NCBI GenBank assembly: GCA_030445275.1
Contig: JAUCSE010000086.1
Location: 1 to 64,000 of the forward strand
DNA: 64,000 nucleotides
Origin: Mucilaginibacter sp.
Lineage (GTDB): Bacteria; Bacteroidota; Bacteroidia; Sphingobacteriales; Sphingobacteriaceae
Direction: 5' to 3'
Every line of letters begins with the position of its first letter. The stretch's first letter is position 1. Shown piece by piece: positions 52,328 through 61,566 of the stretch. The translations under genes and the position numbers were made by a program. A model generated the notes under the pieces. It was not told where the DNA came from. It worked only from the letters and a program-made list of their open reading frames with translations, and ran no database searches.

Positions 52328-53581
52328 ATGTTAAAAAATAATCTGTTAGTTATACTGATCCTTTGTTTTTATAGTTTTTCAATGGCGCAAACTTCTGGCC
52401 AAAATGCCTTTAGTACAGCACAGAATGCTGTTGATAAACAACCGGAGAACTACTTAGCACCCATAAAAGCGTTGCGTGGGATGAGGGTAGAGAAAGCAGA
52501 TTCAGACTTTTATTATCAGGCTATGATGACCTATTATTCTTTTTTAGGCGATTACCAGAAGCTACTGTATTACAATGATAGCAGGTTTAGAGATGAGATA
52601 AAAAAGGAAAAGATAGATTATGACACCGCTTTTGTTAAAAGCCACACCTTTGTTAATGCGGCCCAATACATTATTGCCGAAGCAAAAAAGCAGCAGGTAG
52701 TGATGATCAATGAAGCTCATCATATCCCATACCACCGAGCCTTTGTTTTATTAATGCTGAAAGATTTTTATGCAGCAGGCTATCACTATCTGGCTTTAGA
52801 GACGTTGGATGATTCACTCATCAATCAAAAAAAATACCCGGATTACCATACAGGGTATTATACTGTTGAGCCCTTGTATGGTGAAATGTTGCGTGAAGCT
52901 ATGAAACTTGGCTTTAAATTAGTGCCATATGAGGCTTTGGAAGAGTGTGATAATAAGGGCAGCGACCCAAACTACTGTAACCGTTTCCGCGATTCATTGA
53001 TGGCTATTAATTTAACCCGGTTTTTAAAAAAGAATACACAAGGTAAATTATTGGTTTATGCTGGCTATGGGCACATACATGAAGGCAGCGACGATGGCTG
53101 GAAAACTATGGCGCAGTACTTTAAAGAGTTTACGAAAATAGATCCCTTTACTATTGATCTTACCCGACAAATAGAACATTATTATCCGCAGTTGGAAAGT
53201 AAAGAATTTACTGCAGTAAACAGATTGAAAAAAATAAAAGAACCTGTTATTGCCCTGCAGAACAACAAACCATGGCATGGAAATTTTGTAGATGCCACGG
53301 TGATATTCCCCCGATATTTAACAAAGGGAGGGGGACGACCTTCATTTTATAGTATTAACGGATCAAGAATATTTTATAGCCTGAATGCCCTGCATCTGAA
53401 ACCCGGACAGTTTGTGCAAGCTTTTTATAGTAATGAAAGCCCCGGAAACCGTATCCCCGCAGATCAATTGGTTATCGGTAAACAAAGTAACGGGTTGTAT
53501 TTATTTAATGGAAACTACAATTTAGAGATTAAAAATGACAATGGACATCTGATCCGCAAAACTACAATAGCTGTCAAATAG
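52328..53581 (+). CDS. Secreted EreA/ChaN-like protein
   Basis: A 417-residue protein with a signal peptide (ending SMAQT). The motif NEAHHIPYHRAF at about 135 and the spacing of later acidic and histidine residues (YHYLALETL, YAGYGHIHEG) suggest the EreA/ChaN/TIKI fold, whose members include erythromycin esterase and haem-binding ChaN. The exact activity is unknown. It lies between the two MFS paralogues. Confidence 0.65.
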   Translation: MLKNNLLVILILCFYSFSMAQTSGQNAFSTAQNAVDKQPENYLAPIKALRGMRVEKADSDFYYQAMMTYYSFLGDYQKLLYYNDSRFRDEIKKEKIDYDTAFVKSHTFVNAAQYIIAEAKKQQVVMINEAHHIPYHRAFVLLMLKDFYAAGYHYLALETLDDSLINQKKYPDYHTGYYTVEPLYGEMLREAMKLGFKLVPYEALEECDNKGSDPNYCNRFRDSLMAINLTRFLKKNTQGKLLVYAGYGHIHEGSDDGWKTMAQYFKEFTKIDPFTIDLTRQIEHYYPQLESKEFTAVNRLKKIKEPVIALQNNKPWHGNFVDATVIFPRYLTKGGGRPSFYSINGSRIFYSLNALHLKPGQFVQAFYSNESPGNRIPADQLVIGKQSNGLYLFNGNYNLEIKNDNGHLIRKTTIAVK

Positions 53582-53582
53582 G

Positions 53583-54152
53583 TTAAGCTGTTTCACTTTT
53601 TACAAGATCGAGCATAGCCTCCGTATTTAGTATGGTAGCAAACTCGCCATTTAAATGCGCTAACGCGGTCAGGTGCATGGTTTCTGCATTGTATAACTCA
53701 TTATTGATGCCTTTTTTTGAAAATGTTGCGGTAGCATCGGCTATTAGATAGGTTTTATAGCCGTAATTGCCTGCCATCCTGGTACTGGTGGATACACAAT
53801 GATCTGTGGTTAAACCAATGATAACTACGGTATCGATTTTTGCCGCGTCAAGCCGTTCTTTCAAATCAGTCCCAATAAACGCGCTGTTGACAGATTTTTT
53901 AATGACGGGTTCGTTTGCCGCGGGTGCAACAATGTCTTTGATCTCATTGCCAGGATTTCCGGCAGCAAGTTTTGAATTAGGATTGCTGGAACAATGCTGA
54001 ATGTGGAAAATGGGCAAGTGTTGTTTGCGCCAATAGTCTAATAATTTCCGGCTATTTGTTTCGGCATCCGGATTGTTTCTTTCACCACCCCAATAGGCCA
54101 GATCATCAAATCCTTTTTGTATATCTATTAAAATTAAGGCTATATTTTTCAT
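53583..54152 (-). CDS. Isochorismatase-family cysteine hydrolase
   Basis: A 189-residue protein with the Asp-Lys-Cys triad: D10 in LILIDIQKGF, Lys near 85 in EPVIKK, C119 in TDHCVSTS, plus the cis-peptide before it. Nicotinamidase-like hydrolase; substrate unknown. Convergent with the ChaN-like gene (stops 1 bp apart). Confidence 0.9.
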   Translation of the reverse strand: MKNIALILIDIQKGFDDLAYWGGERNNPDAETNSRKLLDYWRKQHLPIFHIQHCSSNPNSKLAAGNPGNEIKDIVAPAANEPVIKKSVNSAFIGTDLKERLDAAKIDTVVIIGLTTDHCVSTSTRMAGNYGYKTYLIADATATFSKKGINNELYNAETMHLTALAHLNGEFATILNTEAMLDLVKSETA

Positions 54153-54203
54153 TGTCGAATTTATAAATCGAGGATGTATTATGATTATTTATGCAGGCTG
54201 ATG

Positions 54204-55424
54204 TTAATTTCTTTTAAAACTCCTTACCGCTAATACAGCGCTTAACAACATCAGTATACCGCCTATAACAAACGGAGCACCCGGAAATTGAAACGAGGCG
54301 TTGGCTTTGGTAAAATGATAAAATGACCAGGTCATCAATAAAGGCCCAAAAACAGTGCTCAGACTCATTAAGCTGGTAAGGCCGCCTTGCAGTTCGCCCT
54401 GCTCATTATCGGGCACGGCGGTGCTCATATAGCCCTGCAGGGCCGGGCCAGCAATACCGCCCAGGCAATAAGGAACCAAATAGGCAAACATCTGCCAGCC
54501 TTTATCTGCAAAAGCAAACAAAAACAAGCCCAGACTATATATCAGCAGGCCAACCCAAATGCTGCGCTGTTCGCCCAGTTTAGGGAGTATAAACCTGATG
54601 AGGCCGCCCTGTACTATGGCTACTAATAAGCCTACCAGGCCAAGTGAATAACCTATCATGTCTTCGCTCCAGGCAAACTTTTTAATGGTGTAAAACGTCC
54701 ATACGCTTTGTACAGATTGTACCGCGAAATATACCAGAAACAGGGATACCGCGAGGCCAATAACTTCTTTGTATTTGCTGAGTTGTATGAGCGAACCAAC
54801 AGGGTTCGCGCGTTTCCAGTCAAAATCCCGGCGTTTTTCTTTGGGTAACGATTCAGGTAAAATAAAATAACCATATATGGCATTGAGCAGGGCCAAACCG
54901 GCAGCAGCCAGAAAAGGGTACTGCACATTATATTTGCCCAAAATGCCACCAATTACCGGCCCTATAATAAAGCCCAGGCCAAAGGCTACACCTACTAAAC
55001 CAAAGTTGGCAGCACGTTTTTCAGGTGTACTGATATCAGCAATATAGGCTGATGCTGTAGTAAAGCTGGCCCCGGTTATACCTGCTATAATCCGCCCAAC
55101 AAACAACCAGGCTATGGATGGTGCAAAGGCAAGGAATGTATAATCAATGCTAAAACCCAATAAAGAGCATAGCAAAACAGGCCTACGGCCAAATTTATCA
55201 CTCAGGTTGCCGATAAGTGGTGAAAACAGGAACTGCATGCTGGCATATACTGCGGTAAGCCAACCCGAATAACTGGAGGCTTCGCTTACGTCGCCATGGA
55301 TCAGATGTTCAATTAATTTAGGGATAACCGGTATAATAATAGCCAATCCCATTACGTCAACCAATAAAGTGGCAAAAATAAATCCTAATGCAGCCTGTGG
55401 CTTAGTTTTAGCTGGTTGGTCCAT
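54204..55424 (-). CDS. MFS efflux transporter, TCR/Tet type
   Basis: A 406-residue protein with 12 hydrophobic segments, GNLSDKFGRRPVLL and GRIIAGITGAS. Clearly paralogous to 50875-52140 over its whole length. A worn copy of its 5' end and leader is present at 57046-57190. It follows the isochorismatase gene closely (51 bp) and could be co-regulated. Confidence 0.9.
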   Translation of the reverse strand: MDQPAKTKPQAALGFIFATLLVDVMGLAIIIPVIPKLIEHLIHGDVSEASSYSGWLTAVYASMQFLFSPLIGNLSDKFGRRPVLLCSLLGFSIDYTFLAFAPSIAWLFVGRIIAGITGASFTTASAYIADISTPEKRAANFGLVGVAFGLGFIIGPVIGGILGKYNVQYPFLAAAGLALLNAIYGYFILPESLPKEKRRDFDWKRANPVGSLIQLSKYKEVIGLAVSLFLVYFAVQSVQSVWTFYTIKKFAWSEDMIGYSLGLVGLLVAIVQGGLIRFILPKLGEQRSIWVGLLIYSLGLFLFAFADKGWQMFAYLVPYCLGGIAGPALQGYMSTAVPDNEQGELQGGLTSLMSLSTVFGPLLMTWSFYHFTKANASFQFPGAPFVIGGILMLLSAVLAVRSFKRN

Positions 55425-55557
55425 TGGTGCAAAATAATAATATTAGTGCTAAATAACTATTTGTATTATTTGTAACGTGGAATGGAGTGATGTTTTTCTT
55501 TTGAACTCCAATTAATTAATTTAATGGAATTGGAAGTATGAATGTCTAGTCACTTTT

Positions 55558-56910
55558 TTAAAAAGCTTCATTTAAACCCAAAAAGAATCCTTTGGCCCCA
55601 TATTTACCATAAGCATAATCCAGGCACAAATTAGTGCGCGTGGCTTTATTAAACAAAACACGTAAACCAGCTCCACCTCCGGGTTGCCATACCTGGAATA
55701 ATTTTGTACCTGATTCATCATTGGCAGTTTGTAAATTAAAGAAAGCAACGCCGCTAAGAAACTTGTTGCTGGTTATTGGAAAGCGGTATTCAACTTCTGA
55801 ATCATTATACTGTGTGCCCTTGAAATAACCTACGGTATATCCTCTTCCGCTACGAAAACTTGGGTCTTTACCGGTACCTGGTAATTCCAGATAGGGTACA
55901 TTACCGCTGATTAGATAAGATCCCCAGTTCCAAAATGCAATAACATGTTCCGGATGTTCGTCAGAAAGACTAAAGTATTTTCTGAAATCGGTGGTAAATT
56001 GTACTGCACTTTTGGTACTTCCCATCCATGTTTGATTAATGCGGAGGCCTGCATCAAGGTAAATTCCTTTATACGCACGGTTTTGATTATCGCGGGTGGT
56101 ATACTGTACGTTGAAAAGAAGAGCGTTTGCCAGGTAATGATCCTTATCAAACCCATGCTTTTCGTTATAAATATTGTATGGGGTTAATTTATTGGAGGTG
56201 TCTGCTTTATCCTGGATCTTTCGTCTGATATCAAAGGATACCCCGGCTCCAACAAAAAGATTTTTTTCAACCTCCTTGTATACCTTTTCTCTCAGGTTAT
56301 AATATTGCGAATGATAAGCCCGGCCTATGCGCCCTGCATTGGCCAATACCTGGTCGGCTTCACTTCCACCAGAAGCCTTGCCTATACCTAACCCATAATC
56401 GGGTGTAACCGTTTTGGCAGCAATCAGGCTGCCCTGAAAGTTCCACTTATTACCAGGGGTGTAGATGTTATGATTAACATAAAAATAAATAATACCCTTA
56501 GTAGTAATGGATGCTGATGTTGCCGCAATTGACAAGAGTGTATTAGGGTCATTTCCTAATTTTCTGCCTGCAACTGCCTTAATACCTATCTGTGATCCAA
56601 TAGTAGGATTAGAAGCAATATTAGGTATGATGGTAATACCAGATGGCTTTTTCTGAATTGAATCGGGTTTCTTGTTTGGATGAAAAATGTTACTAAGCAA
56701 ATCGGCTACGTCATATTGTTTTGACAGGTTATCTGCAGGCTTTTGAATTTTTTTAGCTTCAACGCGTGAAGAATCAGCCGAAGTTTTTATCTGACTAAAG
56801 GCATAGCCATGTATACCTATAAATAGGGGCAATAATAAAATCTTTAATAAAAAATTTCTACGATTTGGTTTATGTTGCACTTGCAGGGGTTGTAAATGTT
56901 TAAATTTCAA
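55558..56910 (-). CDS. BamA/TamA-type outer-membrane protein
   Basis: A 450-residue protein with an N-terminal hydrophobic stretch (about 22-40, ending AFSQ) and a long beta-barrel. The pattern IIPNIASNPTIGSQIGIKAV and the end YAYGKYGAKGFFLGLNEAF fit the surface-antigen (BamA barrel) family without POTRA repeats. It may be an outer-membrane assembly or secretion component; role unknown. Confidence 0.75.
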   Translation of the reverse strand: MKFKHLQPLQVQHKPNRRNFLLKILLLPLFIGIHGYAFSQIKTSADSSRVEAKKIQKPADNLSKQYDVADLLSNIFHPNKKPDSIQKKPSGITIIPNIASNPTIGSQIGIKAVAGRKLGNDPNTLLSIAATSASITTKGIIYFYVNHNIYTPGNKWNFQGSLIAAKTVTPDYGLGIGKASGGSEADQVLANAGRIGRAYHSQYYNLREKVYKEVEKNLFVGAGVSFDIRRKIQDKADTSNKLTPYNIYNEKHGFDKDHYLANALLFNVQYTTRDNQNRAYKGIYLDAGLRINQTWMGSTKSAVQFTTDFRKYFSLSDEHPEHVIAFWNWGSYLISGNVPYLELPGTGKDPSFRSGRGYTVGYFKGTQYNDSEVEYRFPITSNKFLSGVAFFNLQTANDESGTKLFQVWQPGGGAGLRVLFNKATRTNLCLDYAYGKYGAKGFFLGLNEAF

Positions 56911-57045
56911 ATATTTATATGTTTGTTGTAATAACGTTAAGTCAAAATTTAAACCAGAAAAGCCATAAAATGTTTTATACTTAGGCCTCTTATTAGCTCA
57001 ACATGATTACTTACGCATCCTTAAATATACTATAAGCTTCTGTGG

Positions 57046-57190
57046 ATCAGATGTTCAATTAACCAGGAATAATGACATCTGGTTATATCAATTAATAGTA
57101 GTAAATAAAGTCTGATATGTAATCCCCGGTTTAATCTTTACATCTATGATACATAGGTGTAAAGTAATAATATAAGTGTTAAATATTCTT
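57046..57190 (-). pseudogene. Worn copy of the 5' end of an MFS gene
   Basis: TGGATCAGATGTTCAATTAA at about 57041-57060 is identical to the start region of the MFS gene at 55295-55314, and farther along ATAGGTGTAAAGTAATAATA matches its leader (TTGGTGCAAAATAATAATA). Most of the gene is absent. It is a remnant of a third MFS copy. The rest of the 56911-57247 gap shows no gene. Confidence 0.55.
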
Positions 57191-57247
57191 AAATAATTTG
57201 GATATATAATATCTTGTTTTTAAATTAACTAAAAATATAGTTAAACC

Positions 57248-59185
57248 ATGAAAAGTCACAAATTTATTCTTGTTTTGCCGGCTTTGCTGGCACTGCAAAC
57301 TGCTTTTGCACAAAGCAGTAAACTTACTTTATCTGATAACTACCCGGCGGCATCCGAGAAAATAAAAATAACCTATAACCCTGCCGGAACACCGGTTGAA
57401 GGGAAAAAGGATATTAGCGCAGAGGTGTTTTATATTGACGGTAAAGATTATCCTGCTGTTGATGTTGACCTAAAAAAGGATGGCAGCGTATTAACCGGCA
57501 ATTTTACCATACCGGCAACAGCGAAGGCATTTTTTGTTAAAATATTTAGTGACGATGTTATTGATAATAATAACGACAAGGGATATGTTTTTTTAGTTTA
57601 TAAAGGTGAAGAGCCAATTCAGGGAGCCTATGAAAGTAAAGGTTTTATATTGACAAGTGGTGTTGGGAGCTATATGGCAAAAATAAAAACCGATAAGGAC
57701 GAAGGTTTTGCGATGTTTAAAAAAGAATCAGAGCTATACCCTCAGTCAGAAAAATTATACCAAGCTAATTATTACAGACTGTTAGCAGGAGAAAAAGATC
57801 CTGCAAGTATAGATTTTGTGAATAAAGAGATTACATCACTTGAGAAAAGTGAAAAGGAAAAAGATGTTATGATGGCGGCCGACTTGCTGAAGTGGACAAA
57901 GCAACCAGCCGCATCCGATTCATTGCTGGCCATTTTACGTAAACGTTTTCCTGGTGGTGAATCGGTAAAAAATATAGCACATATTGCTGTTCTCAGGGAA
58001 AAGGACATTGATAAAAAAGACTCCCTTTACCAGGCCTTCATTGCAAAATATCCTGAGAAGGCTGATGATAAAGAAGCTGGTCTTGATTACATGAGGGCAC
58101 AATTGGCATCAGGCTATTTAAAAAAGGGAAATATGGAAGCCTACGAAAAATATGCCGCCCAGGTAAAAGAAAAGTCAGGTTTGGCAATGGGGATAAATAA
58201 TGTAGCCTTTGAGTGGGCCCAGAAGGGTGAAAAACTGGACGAAGCAGAAAAACTATCCAGACAATCATTAGATTTTGTACAGGAGAGTATAAAAAAACCG
58301 GTTGCCAGACCTTATACTTCTCTTAAAAGCGCAGTTAAAAATAGTCAATCGTCTTATGATATGTATGCCGATACCTATGCTTTCATTTTGTATAAAGAGG
58401 GGAAATATGCAGAAGCGTTAAAGTACCAGCAGGGGGTATATGATCACAATACCAGTAATAATACAGAAACAAACGAACACTATGTACTTATATTAAATGC
58501 ATTGGGTAAATACGCGGCCTCAAAACAGGTTATTCAAAATGCTATAAAAGACAACAAAGGCTCGGCAGTTTTAAAGGATGAATTAAAGAAAGCCTATGTT
58601 GGTTTAAATAAGAACGAAACCGGCTATGATCAATACCTGGCCTCGCTGACAGCTATTGCGAAGAAAAAGAGTTTAGAGGAGCTTATCAAGCAAATGATCA
58701 GTCAACCTGCTTTACCTTTTGCACTAAAGGATCTGGACGGTAATACCGTTTCATTGGCCAGTTTAAAGGGCAAAACCATTATAGTTGATTTTTGGGCTAC
58801 CTGGTGCGGCCCGTGTAAGGCATCATTCCCGGGTATGCAAATGGCCGTAAATAAGTATAAGGATGATCCAAACGTGAAATTTCTTTTTATTGATACCTGG
58901 GAAAATGGTGACAACTATGTTGATGGGGTTAAAAAATTTATAACCGATAATAAGTATACATTCAATGTATTGCTTGATGAAAAAGGCTCCGATGGAAAAC
59001 AATCAAAAGTAGTATCGCAATTTGAGGTTAGTGGTATCCCAACTAAGTTTATCATCGATAAAAACGGGATTGTAAGGTTTAAGAAAGTGGGTTTTATGGG
59101 TTCGCCAGATGACTTGGTAAATGAGGTCAGCTCGATGATTGAGTTGGCTAATGGGTCTGAGCTAGTCCAGGTGACAGGTAAATAA
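57248..59185 (+). CDS. Secreted thioredoxin-like protein, TlpA type
   Basis: A 645-residue protein with a signal peptide (ending TAFAQ). Residues ~20-480 form a beta-sandwich start followed by helical, TPR-like sequence; residues ~495-640 are a TlpA/ResA-type thioredoxin domain with WCGPC at about 519-523. Such large Bacteroidetes proteins reduce or isomerise disulfides in the periplasm. Ends at the bidirectional terminator. Confidence 0.9.
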   Translation: MKSHKFILVLPALLALQTAFAQSSKLTLSDNYPAASEKIKITYNPAGTPVEGKKDISAEVFYIDGKDYPAVDVDLKKDGSVLTGNFTIPATAKAFFVKIFSDDVIDNNNDKGYVFLVYKGEEPIQGAYESKGFILTSGVGSYMAKIKTDKDEGFAMFKKESELYPQSEKLYQANYYRLLAGEKDPASIDFVNKEITSLEKSEKEKDVMMAADLLKWTKQPAASDSLLAILRKRFPGGESVKNIAHIAVLREKDIDKKDSLYQAFIAKYPEKADDKEAGLDYMRAQLASGYLKKGNMEAYEKYAAQVKEKSGLAMGINNVAFEWAQKGEKLDEAEKLSRQSLDFVQESIKKPVARPYTSLKSAVKNSQSSYDMYADTYAFILYKEGKYAEALKYQQGVYDHNTSNNTETNEHYVLILNALGKYAASKQVIQNAIKDNKGSAVLKDELKKAYVGLNKNETGYDQYLASLTAIAKKKSLEELIKQMISQPALPFALKDLDGNTVSLASLKGKTIIVDFWATWCGPCKASFPGMQMAVNKYKDDPNVKFLFIDTWENGDNYVDGVKKFITDNKYTFNVLLDEKGSDGKQSKVVSQFEVSGIPTKFIIDKNGIVRFKKVGFMGSPDDLVNEVSSMIELANGSELVQVTGK

Positions 59186-59195
59186 AATATTAAAT

Positions 59196-59233
59196 AAAAA
59201 AAGAATGCCGCCCATTGGCGGCATTCTTTTTTT
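59196..59233. terminator. Bidirectional terminator
   Basis: A run of seven A, stem GAATGCCGCC/GGCGGCATTC, then seven T. Near-perfect in both directions, between the TlpA-like gene and the convergent LOG-family gene. Confidence 0.85.
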
Positions 59234-59243
59234 ATAATAGCCG

Positions 59244-59951
59244 TTAAAAATTCGGCTTCAGTACGTATTTGTTATAAAAACGGGTAATGTGCTCAACAGC
59301 CTCTTCGGCGGTATCAACCACGCGGTAAAGGTTCAGGTCGTCGGGGTTAATGTTGTGCTGCTCGGCCAGCATCTTATCTTCTACCCAGGCAAATAGACCC
59401 TTCCAGTATTCCACACCAACAAATATGATGGGGAAACGGGCAATTTTACCGGTTTGTATCAGGGTGATCGCCTCGAACGATTCGTCCATAGTGCCAAAGC
59501 CGCCCGGCAAAATAATAAAGCCCTGCGAGTATTTCATGAACATCACCTTACGGATAAAGAAGTAATCAAACTCCATGATTTTATCCCTGTCGATATATTT
59601 ATTATGGAACTGTTCAAAAGGAAGTTCGATATTTAAACCAACCGATTTACCGCCGGCTTCGTAGGCCCCTTTATTGGCGGCCTCCATAATACCCGGGCCG
59701 CCGCCCGATATTACACCATAACCATGCTCGGTTAGCAGGCGTGCGGTGTTTTCGGCAAGCTGGTAGTACTTGTTATCATGATGTGTGCGTGCCGAACCAA
59801 ATATGGATACGCAAGGGCCTATTTTTGCCAGTTTCTCAAAACCATCAACAAATTCGGCCATTATTTTAAATATCTGCCAGGAGTCGGTAACCTTAATTTC
59901 CTGCCAGTTTTTGTTTTCAAAAGCTTGTCTTATTTTTTCTTCGCCGGTCAT
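59244..59951 (-). CDS. LOG-family (TIGR00730) Rossmann protein
   Basis: A 235-residue protein with ISGGGPGIMEAANKGA and the signature LPGGFGTMDE. LOG/YgdH-type proteins cleave nucleoside 5'-monophosphates (PPnN) or activate cytokinins. No signal peptide. It is followed downstream by the sodium symporter gene upstream in the same strand (25 bp between). Confidence 0.9.
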   Translation of the reverse strand: MTGEEKIRQAFENKNWQEIKVTDSWQIFKIMAEFVDGFEKLAKIGPCVSIFGSARTHHDNKYYQLAENTARLLTEHGYGVISGGGPGIMEAANKGAYEAGGKSVGLNIELPFEQFHNKYIDRDKIMEFDYFFIRKVMFMKYSQGFIILPGGFGTMDESFEAITLIQTGKIARFPIIFVGVEYWKGLFAWVEDKMLAEQHNINPDDLNLYRVVDTAEEAVEHITRFYNKYVLKPNF

Positions 59952-59975
59952 ATCGTATTCTAAAATATTGTTAAA

Positions 59976-61460
59976 TTATAACGTTGCTATTTTGTTTTTT
60001 GATGTAGAAGTTAGCAACAGTCCCACAAATGTAATTAATCCGTTAACAATGATAAGCTCATTGCTAAAAACATATCCGCCCAAAAGTTTAGCCGACTCTG
60101 TACTTAAAAAGTAACATACTGCTGGCGATATCAAACAAATAAGGGGCACCAGTTTATCTCTTACCTGTCTGTTACTCACAAACAAGCCAAAGGAGTAAAG
60201 GCCTAACAATGGTCCATAAGTATAAGATGCTACTTTAAATATGGCATTTACTACCGCATCATTATTAATAGTATTGAATATGATGATGGTTAAAAACAGC
60301 AGGCCTGAAAAGGCAATGTGTACGGTATGCCTGATACTGACCATTTTTTTGCTGTTCAGGTCACCTTTTTTATTAAAATTCAAAAAATCGACACAAAAAG
60401 AGGTAGTAAGCGCCGTTAAGGCCGAATCAGTAGTGGCAAAGGTGGCCGCGGTTAAGCCCAGCATAAATACCATGGCTGGTATCAACCCCAAGTAATTGAG
60501 GGCGATGGTAGGGTATAGGTAGTCGGTTTTATCAACATGGATGCCGTATTTGTTGGCATACAACCAAAGCAGCGCGCCCACACTTAAAAAGAATATATTG
60601 ATGATCACGAACACCCCGGTAAAGCTGAACATGTTCTTTTGCGCCTCCTTGATGTTTTTAAGGCTCAGGTTTTTTTGCATCAAATCCTGATCAAGTCCGG
60701 TCATGCCTACAGTGATAAACAACCCGCCAAGGAAAGCTTTGCTGAAGTGGAACGTGCTGCTCATAAAATCATTAAAGAAGAATATTTTGGAATAGCTGCT
60801 GTTCTTAATAGCGTCGGCAGCCTCAAAAATGTTCATGTGAAGGCTCTGGCAAATAAAGTATATTGACAGAAAGACCGACAGTACCAGGAAAAAAGTTTGC
60901 AAACTATCCGTAATGATGATGGTTTTTAATCCCCCTTTAAATGTGTACGACCAGATGAGCAGTAAACAGATAAGCACGGTGACCGCGAACGGAATGTGAT
61001 AACTGTCGAATATGAATTTCTGTAATACGATAACCACCAGATAAAGCCTGAACGACGAACCAATGATCCTGCTAATCAGGAATATACCGGCAGCGGTTTT
61101 ATAACTCCAAGTACCTAACGCCCCCTCGATATAGCTATAGATAGAGGTGAGCTTAAGCCGGTAATACAATGGCAATAGTACGGTAGCAATAATGATAAAC
61201 CCCGCAGCGTTGCCCAGCACGAACTGAAAATAAGAAAATTGATCGCCGGATGGAGCGCCTACTTTGCCTGGTACCGAAATAAAGGTAACCCCACTCAAGG
61301 CAGTACCAATCATACCAAAAGCTACCAGGTACCATTTGGAGTTGCGGTTGGCTACAAAAAAAGTATCATTATCTGATGCCTTGCGCGATGTAAGCCATGA
61401 TATAACAAGCAATACCAAAAAGTAACCGATAATAAAAGAAAGTAATACTCCTGGCGACAT
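59976..61460 (-). CDS. Sodium:solute symporter
   Basis: A 494-residue membrane protein with about 13 hydrophobic segments. SWLTSRKASDNDTFFVANR at the start and the central GLTAATFATTDSALTALTTS fit the SSS family. Substrate unknown (sugar, sialic acid or amino acid are usual). It may be co-transcribed with the LOG-family gene. Confidence 0.92.
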   Translation of the reverse strand: MSPGVLLSFIIGYFLVLLVISWLTSRKASDNDTFFVANRNSKWYLVAFGMIGTALSGVTFISVPGKVGAPSGDQFSYFQFVLGNAAGFIIIATVLLPLYYRLKLTSIYSYIEGALGTWSYKTAAGIFLISRIIGSSFRLYLVVIVLQKFIFDSYHIPFAVTVLICLLLIWSYTFKGGLKTIIITDSLQTFFLVLSVFLSIYFICQSLHMNIFEAADAIKNSSYSKIFFFNDFMSSTFHFSKAFLGGLFITVGMTGLDQDLMQKNLSLKNIKEAQKNMFSFTGVFVIINIFFLSVGALLWLYANKYGIHVDKTDYLYPTIALNYLGLIPAMVFMLGLTAATFATTDSALTALTTSFCVDFLNFNKKGDLNSKKMVSIRHTVHIAFSGLLFLTIIIFNTINNDAVVNAIFKVASYTYGPLLGLYSFGLFVSNRQVRDKLVPLICLISPAVCYFLSTESAKLLGGYVFSNELIIVNGLITFVGLLLTSTSKNKIATL

Positions 61461-61566
61461 ATGTTTGTTTTAAATCCGGGTTTTGTAAGTATCCGGATAC
61501 TGTTTAAACCGAAAGTCGGAAACTTTTTTTACAAAAGGTAATTATTGGATAGGATTATATATTTTA

